A DNA stretch of 64,000 nucleotides, taken from NCBI RefSeq assembly GCF_002234675.1, contig NC_019880.2:22034289-22098288 (forward strand), written 5' to 3'. Origin of the DNA: Oryzias latipes. Lineage: Eukaryota > Chordata > Actinopteri > Beloniformes > Adrianichthyidae. A program made the translations under genes and the position numbers. Below, one piece after another: positions 1 to 12,872 of this stretch (the stretch's first letter is position 1; each line of letters opens with the position of its first letter). The notes under the pieces were generated by a model. The model ran no database searches. It was not told the origin of the DNA and saw nothing but the letters and a program-made list of their open reading frames with translations.

Positions 1-1976
1 CATGAGCTCATGAATTCCTTTTTCTCTGAAAACAACCCACAAAACAAACAGCAAGACAACTGAGCTGAAGGCAGACCTGCTGATCTGATTTATAACCATC
101 TCAGTCCGTGAAACTGTAAGCCCTCGTTTATCCATAAAAGTCCTGAGTTTATTTTACTTGTCAATACTTTTATTATTTTATTATTACCATCATTCTGCTA
201 GTGATGCATTTTGTCTGCATGGGAACTTTCTCAGCATCCTACTGTACTGTTTAATCGGGTATTCCGCACTTTTTTAAATTTGTTTTACATGAACTTTGCT
301 GTTTAGTAGGAGATTTCTTAGATCTCAGCTGAAGATTATCATTCCTCCTTGTGATCATCTCAATGTATCCAAGTATCTTGATCCTCATCTATTTATATAT
401 AGATGTATTGTTTTTTTTCTCTTCTGTAATCTGTCCCTCGAGGCAAAACGATGGCAGTAAAATCCGAAGACTGGCATTTACATCTGCTAAAGAAGAACGG
501 GGCTTGATGCGCCTTAATTAAAGCGGTGACAGCCTCTTATATTAATTAATCTTCTTTAGCTCTGACAGCGACTTGACGCTGGCAGAATGGCTGCAGGCGG
601 ACGCATCCACGTGTGCAGCCAAACACGCTGGAGGTGTCGGGCTGTCAGAGGAGCTCTGGGAGCCGCCGCTGCCCCCTCATCTCATGCTCTCTGCAAACAC
701 CAGTTTGGGTTCGGAGCTCCGTGGAGTTTCACTCACATGAGCTGATGTGCAGGTGGTCCGATGTTCTGCCAAAGTGATTTGAATCTGTGTAAATTACAGC
801 GTCTGAAAACCTCCCTTTCACAACATGTTCAGGCGAGGCTCACACTCATAGATCATTCTCACTTTATCTCTCTCTTTCTCTGTTCACGCTCGTGATTTTC
901 CCCCCTTTGTTCTCATTTACTTATTTTATTCTTTCAGTACACCATTGACTGTATTTTTTGATAACATTTAAAAGCAAAATTTTGTTAGACAAAGGTTCTA
1001 CACTTGAGCTCACGGGATCAATTTAAAACAGAAATGTAAAACGTAGGGAAGATTCTTCCCAGTGCAAGCTACAATTACAAAACACTAGGTCACAAAGACA
1101 ATCAGACCAGAGAAAATCACCTAATTTCAGATTGTAGGAGCCTCATTTTGTATGTTTAATTCATGGCAGAAACACCCCAAAGCCTGAGTACAAAGAGCTT
1201 GCTTTGGTCAGCCTTTGAGCTGTCGCGATCAGGTGTGCACAGGTAACAAAACGTGTCACCTAAAGAGGAATCAAAAACATTAACTTGCTGCAGGTAAAGG
1301 TGGACAAACAAGCTGTTGACTCCTGACAGTTTATGTTCTGACATGGTGATTCTGTTCATGGATATTTGGACATTTCTGAATGGAACCCGATTCTTTTTGC
1401 TTCTTTATTAAAAAAAAAAAAAAGTTAAAATACCGTATTGAGCTTCCATACCTGCACAACCCCATAAAAATATCTTTATCCTACACCTGGCGCCTTTTTT
1501 ATCCCTCCATTGTGGCTCTTTGGCTTTGAAAAAAAACAACATTCAAATCAAAATATTTCTGTAGGTTTTTATTATTTGTCTTAGTCAATTTAGTTTAGTC
1601 ATTTATGGTTTACATTTTTAAGTCATCAGGCAGCCCAGTAAAATGGCGGTAAAAGGTTGAAATGACTGTCAGAGTTGTTTCTTTCTATCATTTTACTGTC
1701 ATTTTTATATACACCAGAGTCAAATAGAAAATGCCATATTTACCATTGTTTAATTTTTAGTTTAGCAGGAGGCCCCTATTTGCCACAGGGTGTACTTTAT
1801 TTTGAAAGGAACGTGCTGCTGTAGAAAGTAAAGAAAGTTAGTATTGTGAAACATGAAAAGTGTATTTTTATCAGTTAAGTGAGACTTTGCGTCTCGCTGG
1901 GTTTCGGTCTGTGTGCAGACCCCTGTTTTAGACACTAACCAGGTGAAGCTTTGACCTGGTTGGAGGTGGTTGTTTA
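1..1976. other. AT-rich stretch without a recognisable gene
   Basis: No exon with family resemblance, no long frame and no repeat was recognised. The segment 580-720 is locally GC-rich but has no supportable coding or RNA feature. Confidence 0.5.
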
Positions 1977-2223
1977 GCCCTTGTGCTATCTTGTGGGGTC
2001 CAGATGACCCCACCCTTACATTGGCGTGTTATTCCTACCATGACAAAGGTGGATAAAGGTGAAATGATTTCATGTAATCCATGGACACCAGTGAGGATCA
2101 CAAATCATTGAAGAAAAAAGGTTCAGTGCACTGTCTAGTGGGTGTAGATGACCCAACTTCCAATGTTAATGTGCGTTACCGTTGGGAGTGGGTCATCTGG
2201 ACCCCACAAGATAGCACAAGGGT
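1977..2223. mobile_element. MITE with about 33-bp terminal inverted repeats
   Basis: Left end CCCTTGTGCTATCTTGTGGG and right end its reverse complement, followed on both sides by a matching GTCCAGATGACCC block. Length about 247 bp, no coding capacity. Flanks (TTTA...TTAG) are compatible with a decayed TTAA target duplication, so a piggyBac-type origin is possible but not shown. Confidence 0.8.
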
Positions 2224-3180
2224 TAGATGCAGCAGTGGCCATAGTTTAAATTACTGAGTTAGACTTTTTTTTTCCAGTCTAAAACTTGGACACATTTTAA
2301 TGTTAATTTACTGTGTTATAAAACAGGCAAAAACCCTTTCATCTCCAAAATAAATAATGAACAAAAATGCACTACTCGTTCAAAGTGCCTTTCTCCTCTT
2401 TCACCTCTGAAGGGTTGTGTTATCAGAGGCTTCTTCTACACCTTCAATTGTTTACGGAGGGATTGATGCTGAGCCTGTGCAGGTAACTCCACAAACATCC
2501 TGTTCCTCATGAATGTCTTTCCAGGCATGATTATTTTTTATTGTGGGAATGTGAGAAGCACCTTGTCGATTTTTGTGGGACTGTCACACATTCTCAGCCC
2601 GTTGTCTGGATGTGCAAACAAAGTGAGTGCTGTGCACAAAGACAGGCTTATGGGCGAGGCGAGGAGGAGTCGGGTGGATCAAGGAGCGATGTGGGAAAGG
2701 TGGAATCTCCCACTGATCCTCCTGAGACCGACAGCAGGAAGAAAGATGTCAGATTTACGGGATTCAGAGTTCTCCTGGGAAACATGCGGGTTCTGACGCA
2801 GACTCCTGCCGCCCAGCTGCGTCTTCGGCCGCGCTCACTGGAAAAGCGTCGCCAAATGCTCGCCATTCCTGAGAAAACGCAGAGATGGGCTTCACACATG
2901 CTTAGGGGAGATTCACACTGATGTGTTGCACATTTAGAGAAAGACGGCTGGGTCAGCTGACCTACTGCATCAGCATGTAATTATGAGGCAGGCATGAACA
3001 CTCTTTTGGGTAAGCAGTACAGGATTATGGGATTCAGACCTGGATGGGATGTTGCTAAAGAACATTTTCACAGATAAAGAACCGTCAGAGCTGCCAAGCG
3101 ATCCCAAAGGTGTCTGAAATATGTCCCGCTGGATGGAAGGGACCTTGGATGGGAAAATTAACTACTGTTCACATACAATG
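2224..3180. other. Stretch without a recognisable gene
   Basis: Short overlapping open frames on both strands (around 2510-2920) show no family motif, splice-site pattern or codon signature; nothing supportable seen. Confidence 0.45.
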
Positions 3181-3182
3181 AT

Positions 3183-3529
3183 GCACACACACAAAGACAC
3201 ATATATAGACATGCATACATGCACACACACACACACACAAACTCACACTTGCGCACACACACACACACACAAAGACACATATGTAGACATGCATACATGC
3301 ACACACACACCCAAGCTCACACTTGCGCACACACACACACACAAAGACACATATGTAGACATGCATACATGCAAGCTCACACACTCACACATGCGCGCAC
3401 ACACACACACACAAGGACACACATGTAGACATGCATACATGCAAGCTCACACACTCACACATGCGCGCACACACACACACACAAGGACACACATGTAGAC
3501 ATGCATACATGCAAGCTCACACACTCACA

Positions 3530-3564
<35 letters not shown>

Positions 3565-4265
3565 GAAGACACGTATGTAGACATGCATACATGCAAGCTC
3601 ACACACACATACACAGTCACACTTATATACTGTAGACATGCATACATGCACACGCACACACACACACACACACACACAGACACACATAAACTGTAGACAT
3701 GCATATATGCACACACACACACACAAAGACACACATATAAACTGTAGACATGCATACATGCACACTCACACGTGAACACACAAAGACACATTTGTCGACA
3801 TGCATACATGCAAGCTCACACACACACACACACAATGACACACTTTTTTACTGTAGACATGCATACATGCACACACGCACACAAAGACAAATATTTACTG
3901 TAGATGTGCATGCATGCACACACGCAAACACACATACACACACACAAGCTCATAGACACACATACAAACATAAACATACATATGTACTGTAGGCGTGCAT
4001 ATATGCAAACACACCCACACACATACACTCGTGCACACGCGTAGACAAAAGCCCACATACACATGAATGAACATACACACACATTTTTTACACACACATA
4101 CACAGGCACAGATAATTACACGTACACGCACATAGACACACTAACATGCACACACACACAGACACGTACACGCACATAGACACACAAACATGCACACACA
4201 CACACACAGACAAAAGTCCACATACATGCACATGCAAGCACACAACAAATACACACTCACACACA
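3183..4265. repeat. CA-rich compound satellite with a recurring ATGCATACATGC motif
   Basis: About 1.1 kb of (CA)n interrupted every 49-78 bp by GTAGACATGCATACATGC or close variants (e.g. near 3282, 3355, 3426, 3497, 3576, 3632, 3744, 3796, 3855). Two 71-bp units (3355-3500) are almost identical. Nearly the whole tract alternates purine and pyrimidine. Open frames in it are low-complexity artefacts. Confidence 0.95.
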
Positions 4266-5510
4266 GTTTTAAAGTTTGCATTAAAAGAAATAAAAAGCCC
4301 AGAAAGGCTTTTACTTTGATCATAACCCCAGTGGTTATGGTCAAAGAGAAGAAATAACTTCTATAACTGAAATAACTGACGTAATAAAACTAATAAATAG
4401 GAACATCCAATAAAAACTTTTAAAAAACTGGTTTAACAAGTCATTTAAAATTTAATAGTGACAATGAAGGGCAGTAATTTCATTACATACCAGGTTAAAA
4501 AGGAAGATCTTCAGCTTATGCTTAGACATCTCCACAGCAGATGAGGTCCTCAGACCCTCAGATCAGGTGTTGATCAAGTCCTCTGACCCCCAGACCCTCA
4601 CTTCCTCAGACCCTCAGGTCCTCAAACCCTCAGATCCTCAGACCCTCAGATCTTTAGATCCAGACCAGCCGCACATTGAGCCTTCATTCCTGTTCTGACT
4701 CTGGAACTGTGAGCAGACCTGAACCTGAGGATCTGAGGGGATCTGGGAGCTTCTTCGGGTTAAAGCAGGTCTGTTAAATAAGAAGGTCCAGGACCATCAA
4801 AACATTTTTAAAACCAATACAAGAAAGATGAAACTAAAGCTGAGACACTGCCAGGTAAGGAAAGCACCAAAACAGGCATTTTACCATCATTTATCCTTTC
4901 ATCTGACTGAATGTAAAAACTTGCAGACGCCTTCATGTAAATATTTGATGCGTGAGAAAACCTGAGCGTGGAGGGAGACATGGTTACCAGTTGAACGGGT
5001 GTCGCAGCTGCTGGGAACTCTGCTGGAGTTTTTCTAGGAAAGTGACAAAATACCTAAACCAGAATGCAGGCTGTCAAACTGCAGAGGAGAAAAACATGAC
5101 AACAAGCAGCCTAGTCTGAAGATGGCAGGTCTGTGGGACCCAGCCTGCAGTGAGAAGAGCGATTATAGAGATTACAGTTAAAGAGCATCTTATCCTGTGG
5201 AGCCCCTTCTAAACACCAGCTCCCATCAGATGAGCCTGAACTGACAGAGGAAACAGAAGAGATTATACCCAGTTAGCTCTAATCCCCCTCTGGAGAGGTG
5301 CCAGAGCAGAAGACCACCACTCCACCAACGCAACATAGAGATGCACACATGGGTGTCGGTATTTTTACTTCTGGCACATTCCTGCTGTTGTGACTCTACA
5401 GCGTTTGGGTTTCAGCAAGTTCTGAGGGCTTTTATTGAATAACAAGAGGAGGAATAAAAACATAATCAATTAAATAAACCAACGCTATTCAATTTTAAGC
5501 TTTTACATCA
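4266..5510. other. Gene-free stretch with a CCTCAGACCCTCAGA simple repeat
   Basis: Around 4540-4660 a degenerate CCTCAGA(C/T)CCTCAG repeat occurs. The segments around it (GGTTAAAAAGGAAGATCTTC, 4493; AAAACATTTTTAAAACCAAT, 4798) resemble old LINE 3' sequence, but I cannot assign a family. No gene seen. Confidence 0.4.
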
Positions 5511-5680
5511 AATGAACGACCCTGGGAGTATTTCAGGCAGGCAACTCGAGCAGTGCGTTTACCTGGTTACTCCTCCCTGAGGGCGGTTCAGTCTACTCAA
5601 CTCACCTGTTCAGTGTCCTACTTAAATTCCAGGTGTGCGGTCCAAACCCTCTTCTTCCATTTCCGCGAGCTCTGTGTATG
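5511..5680 (+). mobile_element. LTR-like fragment, inverted relative to the copy at 9121-9270
   Basis: From AATGAACGACCC (5511) through CAGGTGTGCGG (5632) and beyond, this is a roughly 80-90 percent match by eye to the reverse complement of 9121-9270. The other copy lies just upstream of a TATA box and gypsy-type pol remnant, so this is probably a detached LTR piece of the same family. It stops short of the MITE-like element at 5724. Confidence 0.6.
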
Positions 5681-5723
5681 TTGCCCCACCCTCCTCCCCG
5701 GCTTCCACCTGTTAGCTGTTAGG

Positions 5724-6361
5724 GGTAGTTTAATACCCAAAGTTTTCTATAGAGATCTTTGTTTTATCCATCTTAATGGAGCCTTTTGCCAAACTAAAAG
5801 AAATATGGAAGAAATCTTCTTTAGTGTATTAGTTGTCTGACTGAAATGAAGCAAATAGTTTTCAGCATTAACAAATGATGAAAAATATTCTGCATTATAG
5901 TAACCAGAGTAAAACTGTGGAAAGGATTAGTTGAAAAATCAATACAAAGAAAACTCTTAATATTTATGTGATCGTTGGTTGTTGATTGATGTATTTACTT
6001 GGTTTTATGGTTATAGTTAAATGGCTGTAAAGGAGAAGGCTCAAAGAAGCTACAGCTTCTGCCCATCCTTTACTTTTCTCCTTTGATTTTCTTTATTTTA
6101 CAATCAACTTTTGAAATAATATCTTCAATAGATTTGACATGTCTATGCATTTTGATTTTTAACATATTTTTGCCTTTGTTTTTATTACTTAAAATAAAAT
6201 TAATCCACGAACAAATAAATAAATTGACGTTCGCCATTTTTTCACAGTACAGCCGTCACCATGTCGGAAAAGTAAAGAAGATTTATTTCCATGTTTTCTT
6301 TTAGTTTGGCATTAGGCTCCATTCAGAACTCAAAACTTTGGGTACTAAACTACCCCCAAAA
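5724..6361. mobile_element. Non-autonomous DNA transposon with about 100-bp terminal inverted repeats
   Basis: Left end GGGGTAGTTTAATACCCAAAG (first 20 shown in sense) pairs with the reverse complement of 6340-6361; pairing continues inward through TGGAGCC, GCCAAACTAAAAGAAA and AAATCTTCTTTA. The internal part is AT-rich with no transposase. Family not assigned; target duplication unclear. Confidence 0.8.
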
Positions 6362-7262
6362 CCAAAAAGAGATCAGCAGATTTTGATGACAATGTGACTA
6401 TGTTTAGATCAGTACTAATGTGTGTTTAAGTCAGATGAAGTATGTTTTGAAGATGCAAGCATTTTGAAACCATTCCAAATTTGACAGACTTTCCCAGAAG
6501 GACTGCTATGTGTGACCCGACACCATTGACCGTAGGGCTGCTCCCGTTCGAGTACAGTGCCACGAAGGTAACACACTATCTAGTGGAACAGTTATGTGAG
6601 CCAGGCATAGTTGAACGTAGAGCCAATCCTCCAAGACAGCGCTGCAGGGGAACTACACATTGGAACCGCCATGAAACAAGACTTATATGACGACACAAAG
6701 CTTAACATCCATAAATTCGAGCTTCCATCTGCCATAATATAGTATTCAAACATCCATAATACAAAAATTTATTTTCCTTAGTGCTGCTAAAATGTTAGTT
6801 GATTTAAGTCTGATGTGTCTTTGGAATGCGGAGGAGAGCCACCGCCCCCATCACTGTCAGTGCAGAAATAGGTACGTGGAGTGCAGTCGTCGTTGCGGCA
6901 CAGATTCTCCAGAAGTGCAGGGGGCGCGATCTGCAGGGAAGCTGCAGGAGGAGCAGAGACTGTGGAACGTGGAAGCCAGCCAACTTCTTGTCAAGGGTTT
7001 TAAGCCGTCCACCAGAAGCTGAGGTGTTGACCAGGGACTAGGGGGTTGCAGGCTCAGGAAATGATACATGGATAAAAGACAACAAGCAGTATCAGTCTTG
7101 GCAATGAATATCTGAATACCTCTGCAGAACTTGTCAGTTTTAGAATGCTTGAGATAAAGGGAATAAATGTGCTCTTAAACAACAAATTGGAGAAAGTGAA
7201 ATCAAGTAGTGAGTTTAAAGAGAGGGTTCTATTTGTGTATTCACCACACCTTAAAAAAGCCA
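6362..7262. other. Stretch without a recognisable gene
   Basis: Small open frames at 6481-6690 and 6792-7041 show no recognised domain. The segment 7070-7262 is AT-rich and may be repeat-derived but was not identified. Confidence 0.4.
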
Positions 7263-8460
7263 TCAGAAGCACAGATTCCAACAGAGAATCGACATAGTGA
7301 GATCTGGAACCTGCACATAATCACGTAGGGTTGTCTCCAGATCCTGGTTGTACCGCTCTACCTGGCCGTTGATCTGAGGATGGAAGCCAGAACTGAGACT
7401 AAATTTGATCCCAAGGAGGTTGCAGGACTCCTTCCAGAAGGCCGCAATGAATTGTGGACCACGATCAGAGGTGATGTTCGGAGGAAGGGCATGTAATCGG
7501 AACAGTTGATGAGACACGAGAACAGCAAGTTCCTTGGCCGACGGAAGCATCTGTAGGGGTATGGCGTGCACCAGTTTGGAAAAATGGTCAATGATAGTGA
7601 GTATGACCGTCTTACCTCTCGGGTTGGGTTGTCCAGTGATAAAGTCCATGGCAATGTGGGACCAAGGTCTCGACGGCACAAGTAGAGGGTGAAGCAAACC
7701 AGCAGGCGGGCTCCTAGGGACCTTGATGCTGGCATTTACAGGGCAAGCAGCCACAAAAGCCTTAATATCAGAAGACATAGAAGGCCAGCAAAAACGTTGA
7801 GCCACAAGAAAGCTGGTTCTGATTACTCCAGAATGACAAGCCAGGCGGGAGGAATGACCCCACTTTAAAACTAGGGTGCGTAATGATGGAGGCACAAACA
7901 GGCACCCAGCTGGACAGCCGGCCGGTATGGGGACAGGATCAGGTACAGATGCTTTTACCTTGCGCTCCAGTGTCCAGCGAGTAGTTCCCAACACAAGGTG
8001 AGGGGGAACAACAGTGGTAGCAACAGCAGACCCTCAGACTCGTCCTCCCATTGGAACTGGCATGAGAGAGCGTCAGGCTTGACGTTCTTCCTCCCAGGTC
8101 GGAAGGATAGAGTGAAATTGAATCGATCAAAGAAAAGAGACCACCTAGTTTGGCGAAGACTTAGACGCTTGGCGGTCCGGATGTATTCCAAGTTTTTATG
8201 GTCTGTCCAGACCAAAACGGTTGTTCAGCTCCCTCTAACCAATGGCGCCACTCTTCCAAAGCCAGTTTTACAGCTAACAGGTCTCTGTTCTTTATGTCGT
8301 AATTTCTCTCTGCAGGAGTGAGCTTGCAGGAGAAATGCGCGCAGGGATGGACTTTGTTATCGGACGCCCTCTGAGACAAAACAGCCCCTACCCCAGACTC
8401 AGACACATCAACCTCCACAATAAATTGTTTGGAGGGGAGATTATTATTTCTGGCGGCCGG
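7263..8460 (-). pseudogene. Ty3/gypsy pol remnant: RNase H then integrase
   Basis: In minus-strand order: an RNase H piece (from about 8435; [16 protein letters not shown], then [10 protein letters not shown] near 8210), a [11 protein letters not shown] linker, the integrase zinc-binding region and the core domain (AMDFITGQP, ILTIIDHFSKLVHAIPL, NITSDRGPQF, NGQVERYNQDLE), ending abruptly at 7263. At least one frame change separates the RNase H and integrase frames (overlapping open frames at 8418-8161, 8215-7955 and 7994-7263). Gag, protease and most of reverse transcriptase are absent. Non-functional relic; described only. Confidence 0.9.
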
Positions 8461-9270
8461 ACATTCATAAACCTTTCTTCATAAAAATCCTCTCAAAACC
8501 AACGGAGGGCGCAGAATCAGTAGACAAGTGGAGGGAGTCTGAAGACTCCAAACTCAAAACACCACTCCAAGCATCGAGAAGGAAAAACCAGTAACGCAAA
8601 ACAGAGAAACATCCAGAACAACAGGATCATTGGAGAAAAGGAGCCACGGATGCTGCATAAAAGAGACCAATGACAAGTAAAATGTCCACAGATGAGAGAC
8701 AGGTCAAAAGACGGACCAATCCAAACGCTGGTTAATCTCTGGAAGGTAGATATGTAGCAGCTTCATCAGAAAAAGAAACATAACATAACAAAGCTAGCAC
8801 CAAAATGATAGCCAAGATTCACATCCGGCTCCTAAATAACACAAATAAACAGAGAAAAATACGCCAAAAGCCACAACAAATTTAACCAGTGTGAGAAACC
8901 CGTCCAAGCGAGGACTACCAGGCTTATATAACCACGAAAAAGACCCCACAATCCCCAAAAAGTTAACCGAACGATGGAGAGCCACACAGCAGAATCCAAA
9001 CCAGGTGCACATCAACACTTTTAAGAACAGGAACTGCAATTCCTGAACGAGGAGGAGCCGCAAGCAAGATGACGCTGATAAAAGCGAGAAGGAGAACAGC
9101 GAGCATGGAGAACAGCGAGCTTGGAAATGGATTGGCCCGCACACCTGGAACTTAAGTAGGACGCTGAACAGGTGAGTTAATTAGGCTGAACCGCCCGAAG
9201 GGAGGAGTAAGCAGGTAAACGCTCTGCTCCAGCAGCCTGCCTGAAATACTTCCTGGGTCGTTCATTTATC
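8461..9270 (-). mobile_element. LTR/5' end of the Ty3/gypsy relic
   Basis: Minus-strand sequence running into the RNase H remnant. It starts with the AATGAACGACCCAGGAAGTA block (9270-9250), carries a TATATAA box (about 8935-8929) and then AT-rich leader-like sequence with no coding similarity. Position and TATA box suggest LTR plus leader. The direct jump from here to RNase H implies an internal deletion. Confidence 0.6.
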
Positions 9271-10628
9271 AGGAAAAAAAAAAAGGTATCAGATCAAGAA
9301 TGGTTCTTCTGACCAACAGAATGACTGAGAAACATCTGTTTATTTCTCTACATCAGTTTCTCTACAAGTCCATGGGATTTTGGCTTCTTGGAACCACTTC
9401 CTGTTTGGAACGCCAGGGGGTGGGGCCACTCAGTCCCGGTGTCATGTAGAGTCAATGGTGAAGACCAATTTTTTTGTGACAAACATTCACAGGAACACAT
9501 GTTGTTGGATTGTTGCACATTTTTAAAGCATGGTGAACTTGATTGATACGTCAAACGAGTGCAGTTATTTTAACAACCCGAGATTTTCATCACGTCCTGC
9601 GACTGTTTTTGTTCAGGAATGAACCAAATCGCTTTCATCAGCAAATAGAGGAAGAGAATGGAAGTGAGGTTTCACTACAGCAATCTTTTAACATTTCCAC
9701 TCTCCTTCTCTGTGCTGTCAGGTAAAAGCTTGTCTGAAACCTTCCAGTGACTGAAGAAAAAACAACATTTTAGCGTCCAACAAGTCACCAAAGAGAGATC
9801 AGACGACAGACGGATGGGCTGAAAACCTGCCAACCTGCCGACAGGCCGCTGACTCAGAGTCTGAGCACGAGAGGCAGACCTGGAACGAGTGAACAGAGTG
9901 AAGAGACGTTTAAAAGAAGAAAAAACAAAGATCCACTCGTCTCCGACTACTGGTTCGGTTCCAGACCACACACATGGATGACCAGATATGGATCTGTGCA
10001 CACTCACAGGTAACACACATATGAATACCTGGCTGGGTGGGCTTGGCTGCTTGGGGATATAGCAGCAGTTGTAACTCATCTTGATAGCAACTGCAACAAT
10101 GCAGGGTTGACAATCAAAGATCAAGAAAATTGCCCCAAAGTTTCCTTAATGACTTTTATGTTCATAAAATTCCATTTATGACATAAACTGCAGAAAACAC
10201 CAACGTGCAGACCAGGTAAGGTAAGAAGAAATGATCTGTGATGTGTATCAGAGCTTTCATGCTGTAATTACATTTACTGTAGGAAGTCAGTGATGATCCA
10301 AAATGATGTCGAGGTCTAATAAAGATATAATGAATGTGACAGGCTTTCTAAATGTAAGAATGAACCAAAGCTTTGAAAAAAACAGAAAATTCCTTCAACA
10401 GTGCACAGTTTTTCGCCGTTGGTTAAAGGAAAACTGGATTCAGCAACAGATCAGAGACCTTTAAATGAAGCATAAACATTGTGATCATTATGGCTCTACA
10501 GTGAACAGAAAATATAGATGAGAAACAATTATGACTCACATGTTTGTAAGTACTGTGAGTCTAAATATGTCTAAATATTTATTTGTAGAAGATTGGGTTA
10601 CGCAGCAGTCAGACCACAAAGACAAAAA
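9271..10628. other. Stretch without a recognisable gene
   Basis: Only short frames without domain resemblance; no repeat identified. Confidence 0.4.
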
Positions 10629-11095
10629 TCAATGCAACACTGGATGGAAACACTGGAGGGCTTGTTCCTGAGCTGCCAGGATGAGTGCTTCGGTGCTGTC
10701 CTGTAGGCCAGCCCTTTCTAGCCATTGGTAGGACTTCTTGATATCAGCCACTTCAGTTATGGTCCGGTGGTACATCCCATGCAGGGTTTGTCCTCCCATG
10801 AAGATCTGTCCTCCAGCACTGTATCCTCTGCTCTCAATTGCCTGAGACATTCACTGAGCCCACTGTCAGTTGGGGCCTTGAACTTGATGTATTCATGCAT
10901 CTTGGATGTTTCATCCTGGATAGTGGCTTCTACGCTCACTAGTCCTCGGCCTCCTTCCTTGCGGCTGGCATGCAGTCTCAGGATGGTGGATTTCGGATGG
11001 AACCCTCCATGCATGGTGAGGAGCTTTTGTGTCTTAACATTCGTGGTCTGTATCTCTCTCTTCATTTGGCCATCTTGCAGGAAGTTTATAATCAT
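10629..11095 (-). pseudogene. Fragment of a non-LTR retrotransposon reverse-transcriptase C-terminal region
   Basis: Two overlapping minus-strand frames (11095-10757 and 10850-10629) read as one broken protein: LLTMHGGFHPKSTILRLHAS, RKEGGRGLVSVEATIQDE, then LHGMYHRTITEVADIKKSYQ and AGLQDSTEALILAAQEQAL. This is, from memory, the post-RT region of an R2-like family common in fish and invertebrates. A frameshift lies near 10800 and both ends are truncated. Confidence 0.65.
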
Positions 11096-12012
11096 TACTG
11101 TCAGGTATATAATAAATCTAAAAGGGGCGGGGCCTATTCACACACACTCAACTGTTACCAACATACATGTTGGCTTCAATTATGTTCATATACAAACAAG
11201 TAAACATGTACACAATACAACTAACGTTCACACACGCATACTAATGCCTTCAGACCAACACATATCGTTCAAACTATTTGCTCCAAGGTGAGACAGCACC
11301 TGTGCTCGAGTGAGTGTTTCTGTTCTTCTGAGCTGGATGATGGAATGTAAAAAGGAGGGAGAGTGCCCAGTCAGCCCCCGTGGCAGCAGCGGCAGCCAGG
11401 ACCCCCCAAGGGCCAGCCACCCCCGCCCAGGAGAAGGACATCCAAGGGAAGTGGGTGGAGAGAGGGCTGCCGGGCCCAGGAAGCCAGCACCCAAGGGACA
11501 CGGCCACCTTTGCTGAGGGCCTCGGTTCCCCCGTCAGGTATGGGGTAGGGGGTAGAAGATCAGAGGCCCCACCTTCCTTGTATGTGTGTTTGTGTGTACA
11601 GGTTTTACTATCACAAAAAGAGCTTATGAATCTTTGGATAGCCAAGGTATACATTTGTATAAACCCCCTTTTTTTTTTTATTCGTTACATTTTGTGTTTT
11701 GAGTACATATACCATCTTGTTTTTATTAAAGGGGAGGGAGAGGGGGAAAGTGTGTGTGTGTGTGGGTGGGGGGTAGAAGAAAAAGAAATAAAGAGGGAGG
11801 GGGAGAAAGTGGGGGGGTTACAAGTGCCGAGTTGCTAATTTGAAGAGATTTCTGTGCTTCAAAATTCATCTGACCTAAATATTATGGTTATGTTTGAATG
11901 TCAATTCTCTGGCAGTTCCAATATGGCAGCTGGAGCACTTTATTAGTGGGGGTGGAGGGGGGGGGGTCACAGGAGAACAACTGAGTGGAAGCCCCAATGG
12001 GGCGAGATTGGA
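11096..12012. other. Repeat-like, gene-free stretch
   Basis: 11100-11280 contains ACAC-rich sequence; 11340-11560 is GC-rich with overlapping proline-rich frames on both strands; 11740-11815 is a G/T-rich low-complexity run; a G-run occurs at about 11957. It may be non-coding sequence of a mobile element, but no family could be assigned. Confidence 0.35.
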
Positions 12013-12872
12013 TTCAATTCAATTCAATTCAATTCAATTTTATTTGTATAGCCCAAAATCACAACAACAGTCGTCTCAATGGGCTTCGAAGTAAAACATG
12101 AAATCAAAAGGATCACGAATACAAAGAGTTCAATAGAAAAATACTAAAATGAACTAACAAACTGACTAAGCTATACTGGCATCCCTGCCCTTAGACCCCC
12201 CTTCGCGGTAAGGAAAAACTCCCAAAAAAAACGGATTCCGGAAAAAACGAAGAAACCTCAGGGGTGCCCACATGAAGGAGGGATCCTCCCCCAGGACGGA
12301 CAGGCGATTTACCAGAAATCTTAGAGAAGAATTAACTTATCTAAATCTACAACTACATATATAAAAGTCCAGCAGACGAGCTTCATCCAGCCGTGGTTGT
12401 GGGGACAGTCAAGGGCGCGAGTCGAGCCGGAGACAGGAACCACAGCCAGGTGTAGGAGCAGGAGCAGAGGCGAGGTACTCGGTCAGGCACAGAGCAGAGA
12501 CGAGCCAGAGATGAGCCAGAGGCAGGATCCACAGCCAGGTGTAGGAGCAGGAGCAAAGGCGAGGTAAACGGTCAGGAACTGGAGCACGGATGAGCCAACT
12601 GGAGTCTGGAAGCACTCCCACTCCCCAGGAGGGGAGAGGAAAAGAGGGACAATACATGAATCGCACTGCACCAAACAGAGGCATGGAGAACTAAATGATA
12701 AATTATGATCAAGAATAGAGGAGAGGAAGGGTAGAAGTAAAAAAGGAAAGAGGACAGAACCCCAGTGCACCATAGTTACCCCAGCTTCAACTTCTAGCAG
12801 CCTTTTAAAAGAAATAGTTATTATTAAGTTTAATTTAAACAAACTAACATTAAGTTAAATAATCTCTGAATA

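Noticed and set aside
3121..4344. His/Thr- or Cys/Val-rich frames in the CA satellite
   Set aside because: Low-complexity translation of (CA)n; every frame on both strands is similarly open.
5553..5840. 95-codon plus frame near the LTR-like fragment
   Set aside because: It crosses from LTR-like sequence into the TIR of an unrelated transposon, so it cannot be a conserved gene.
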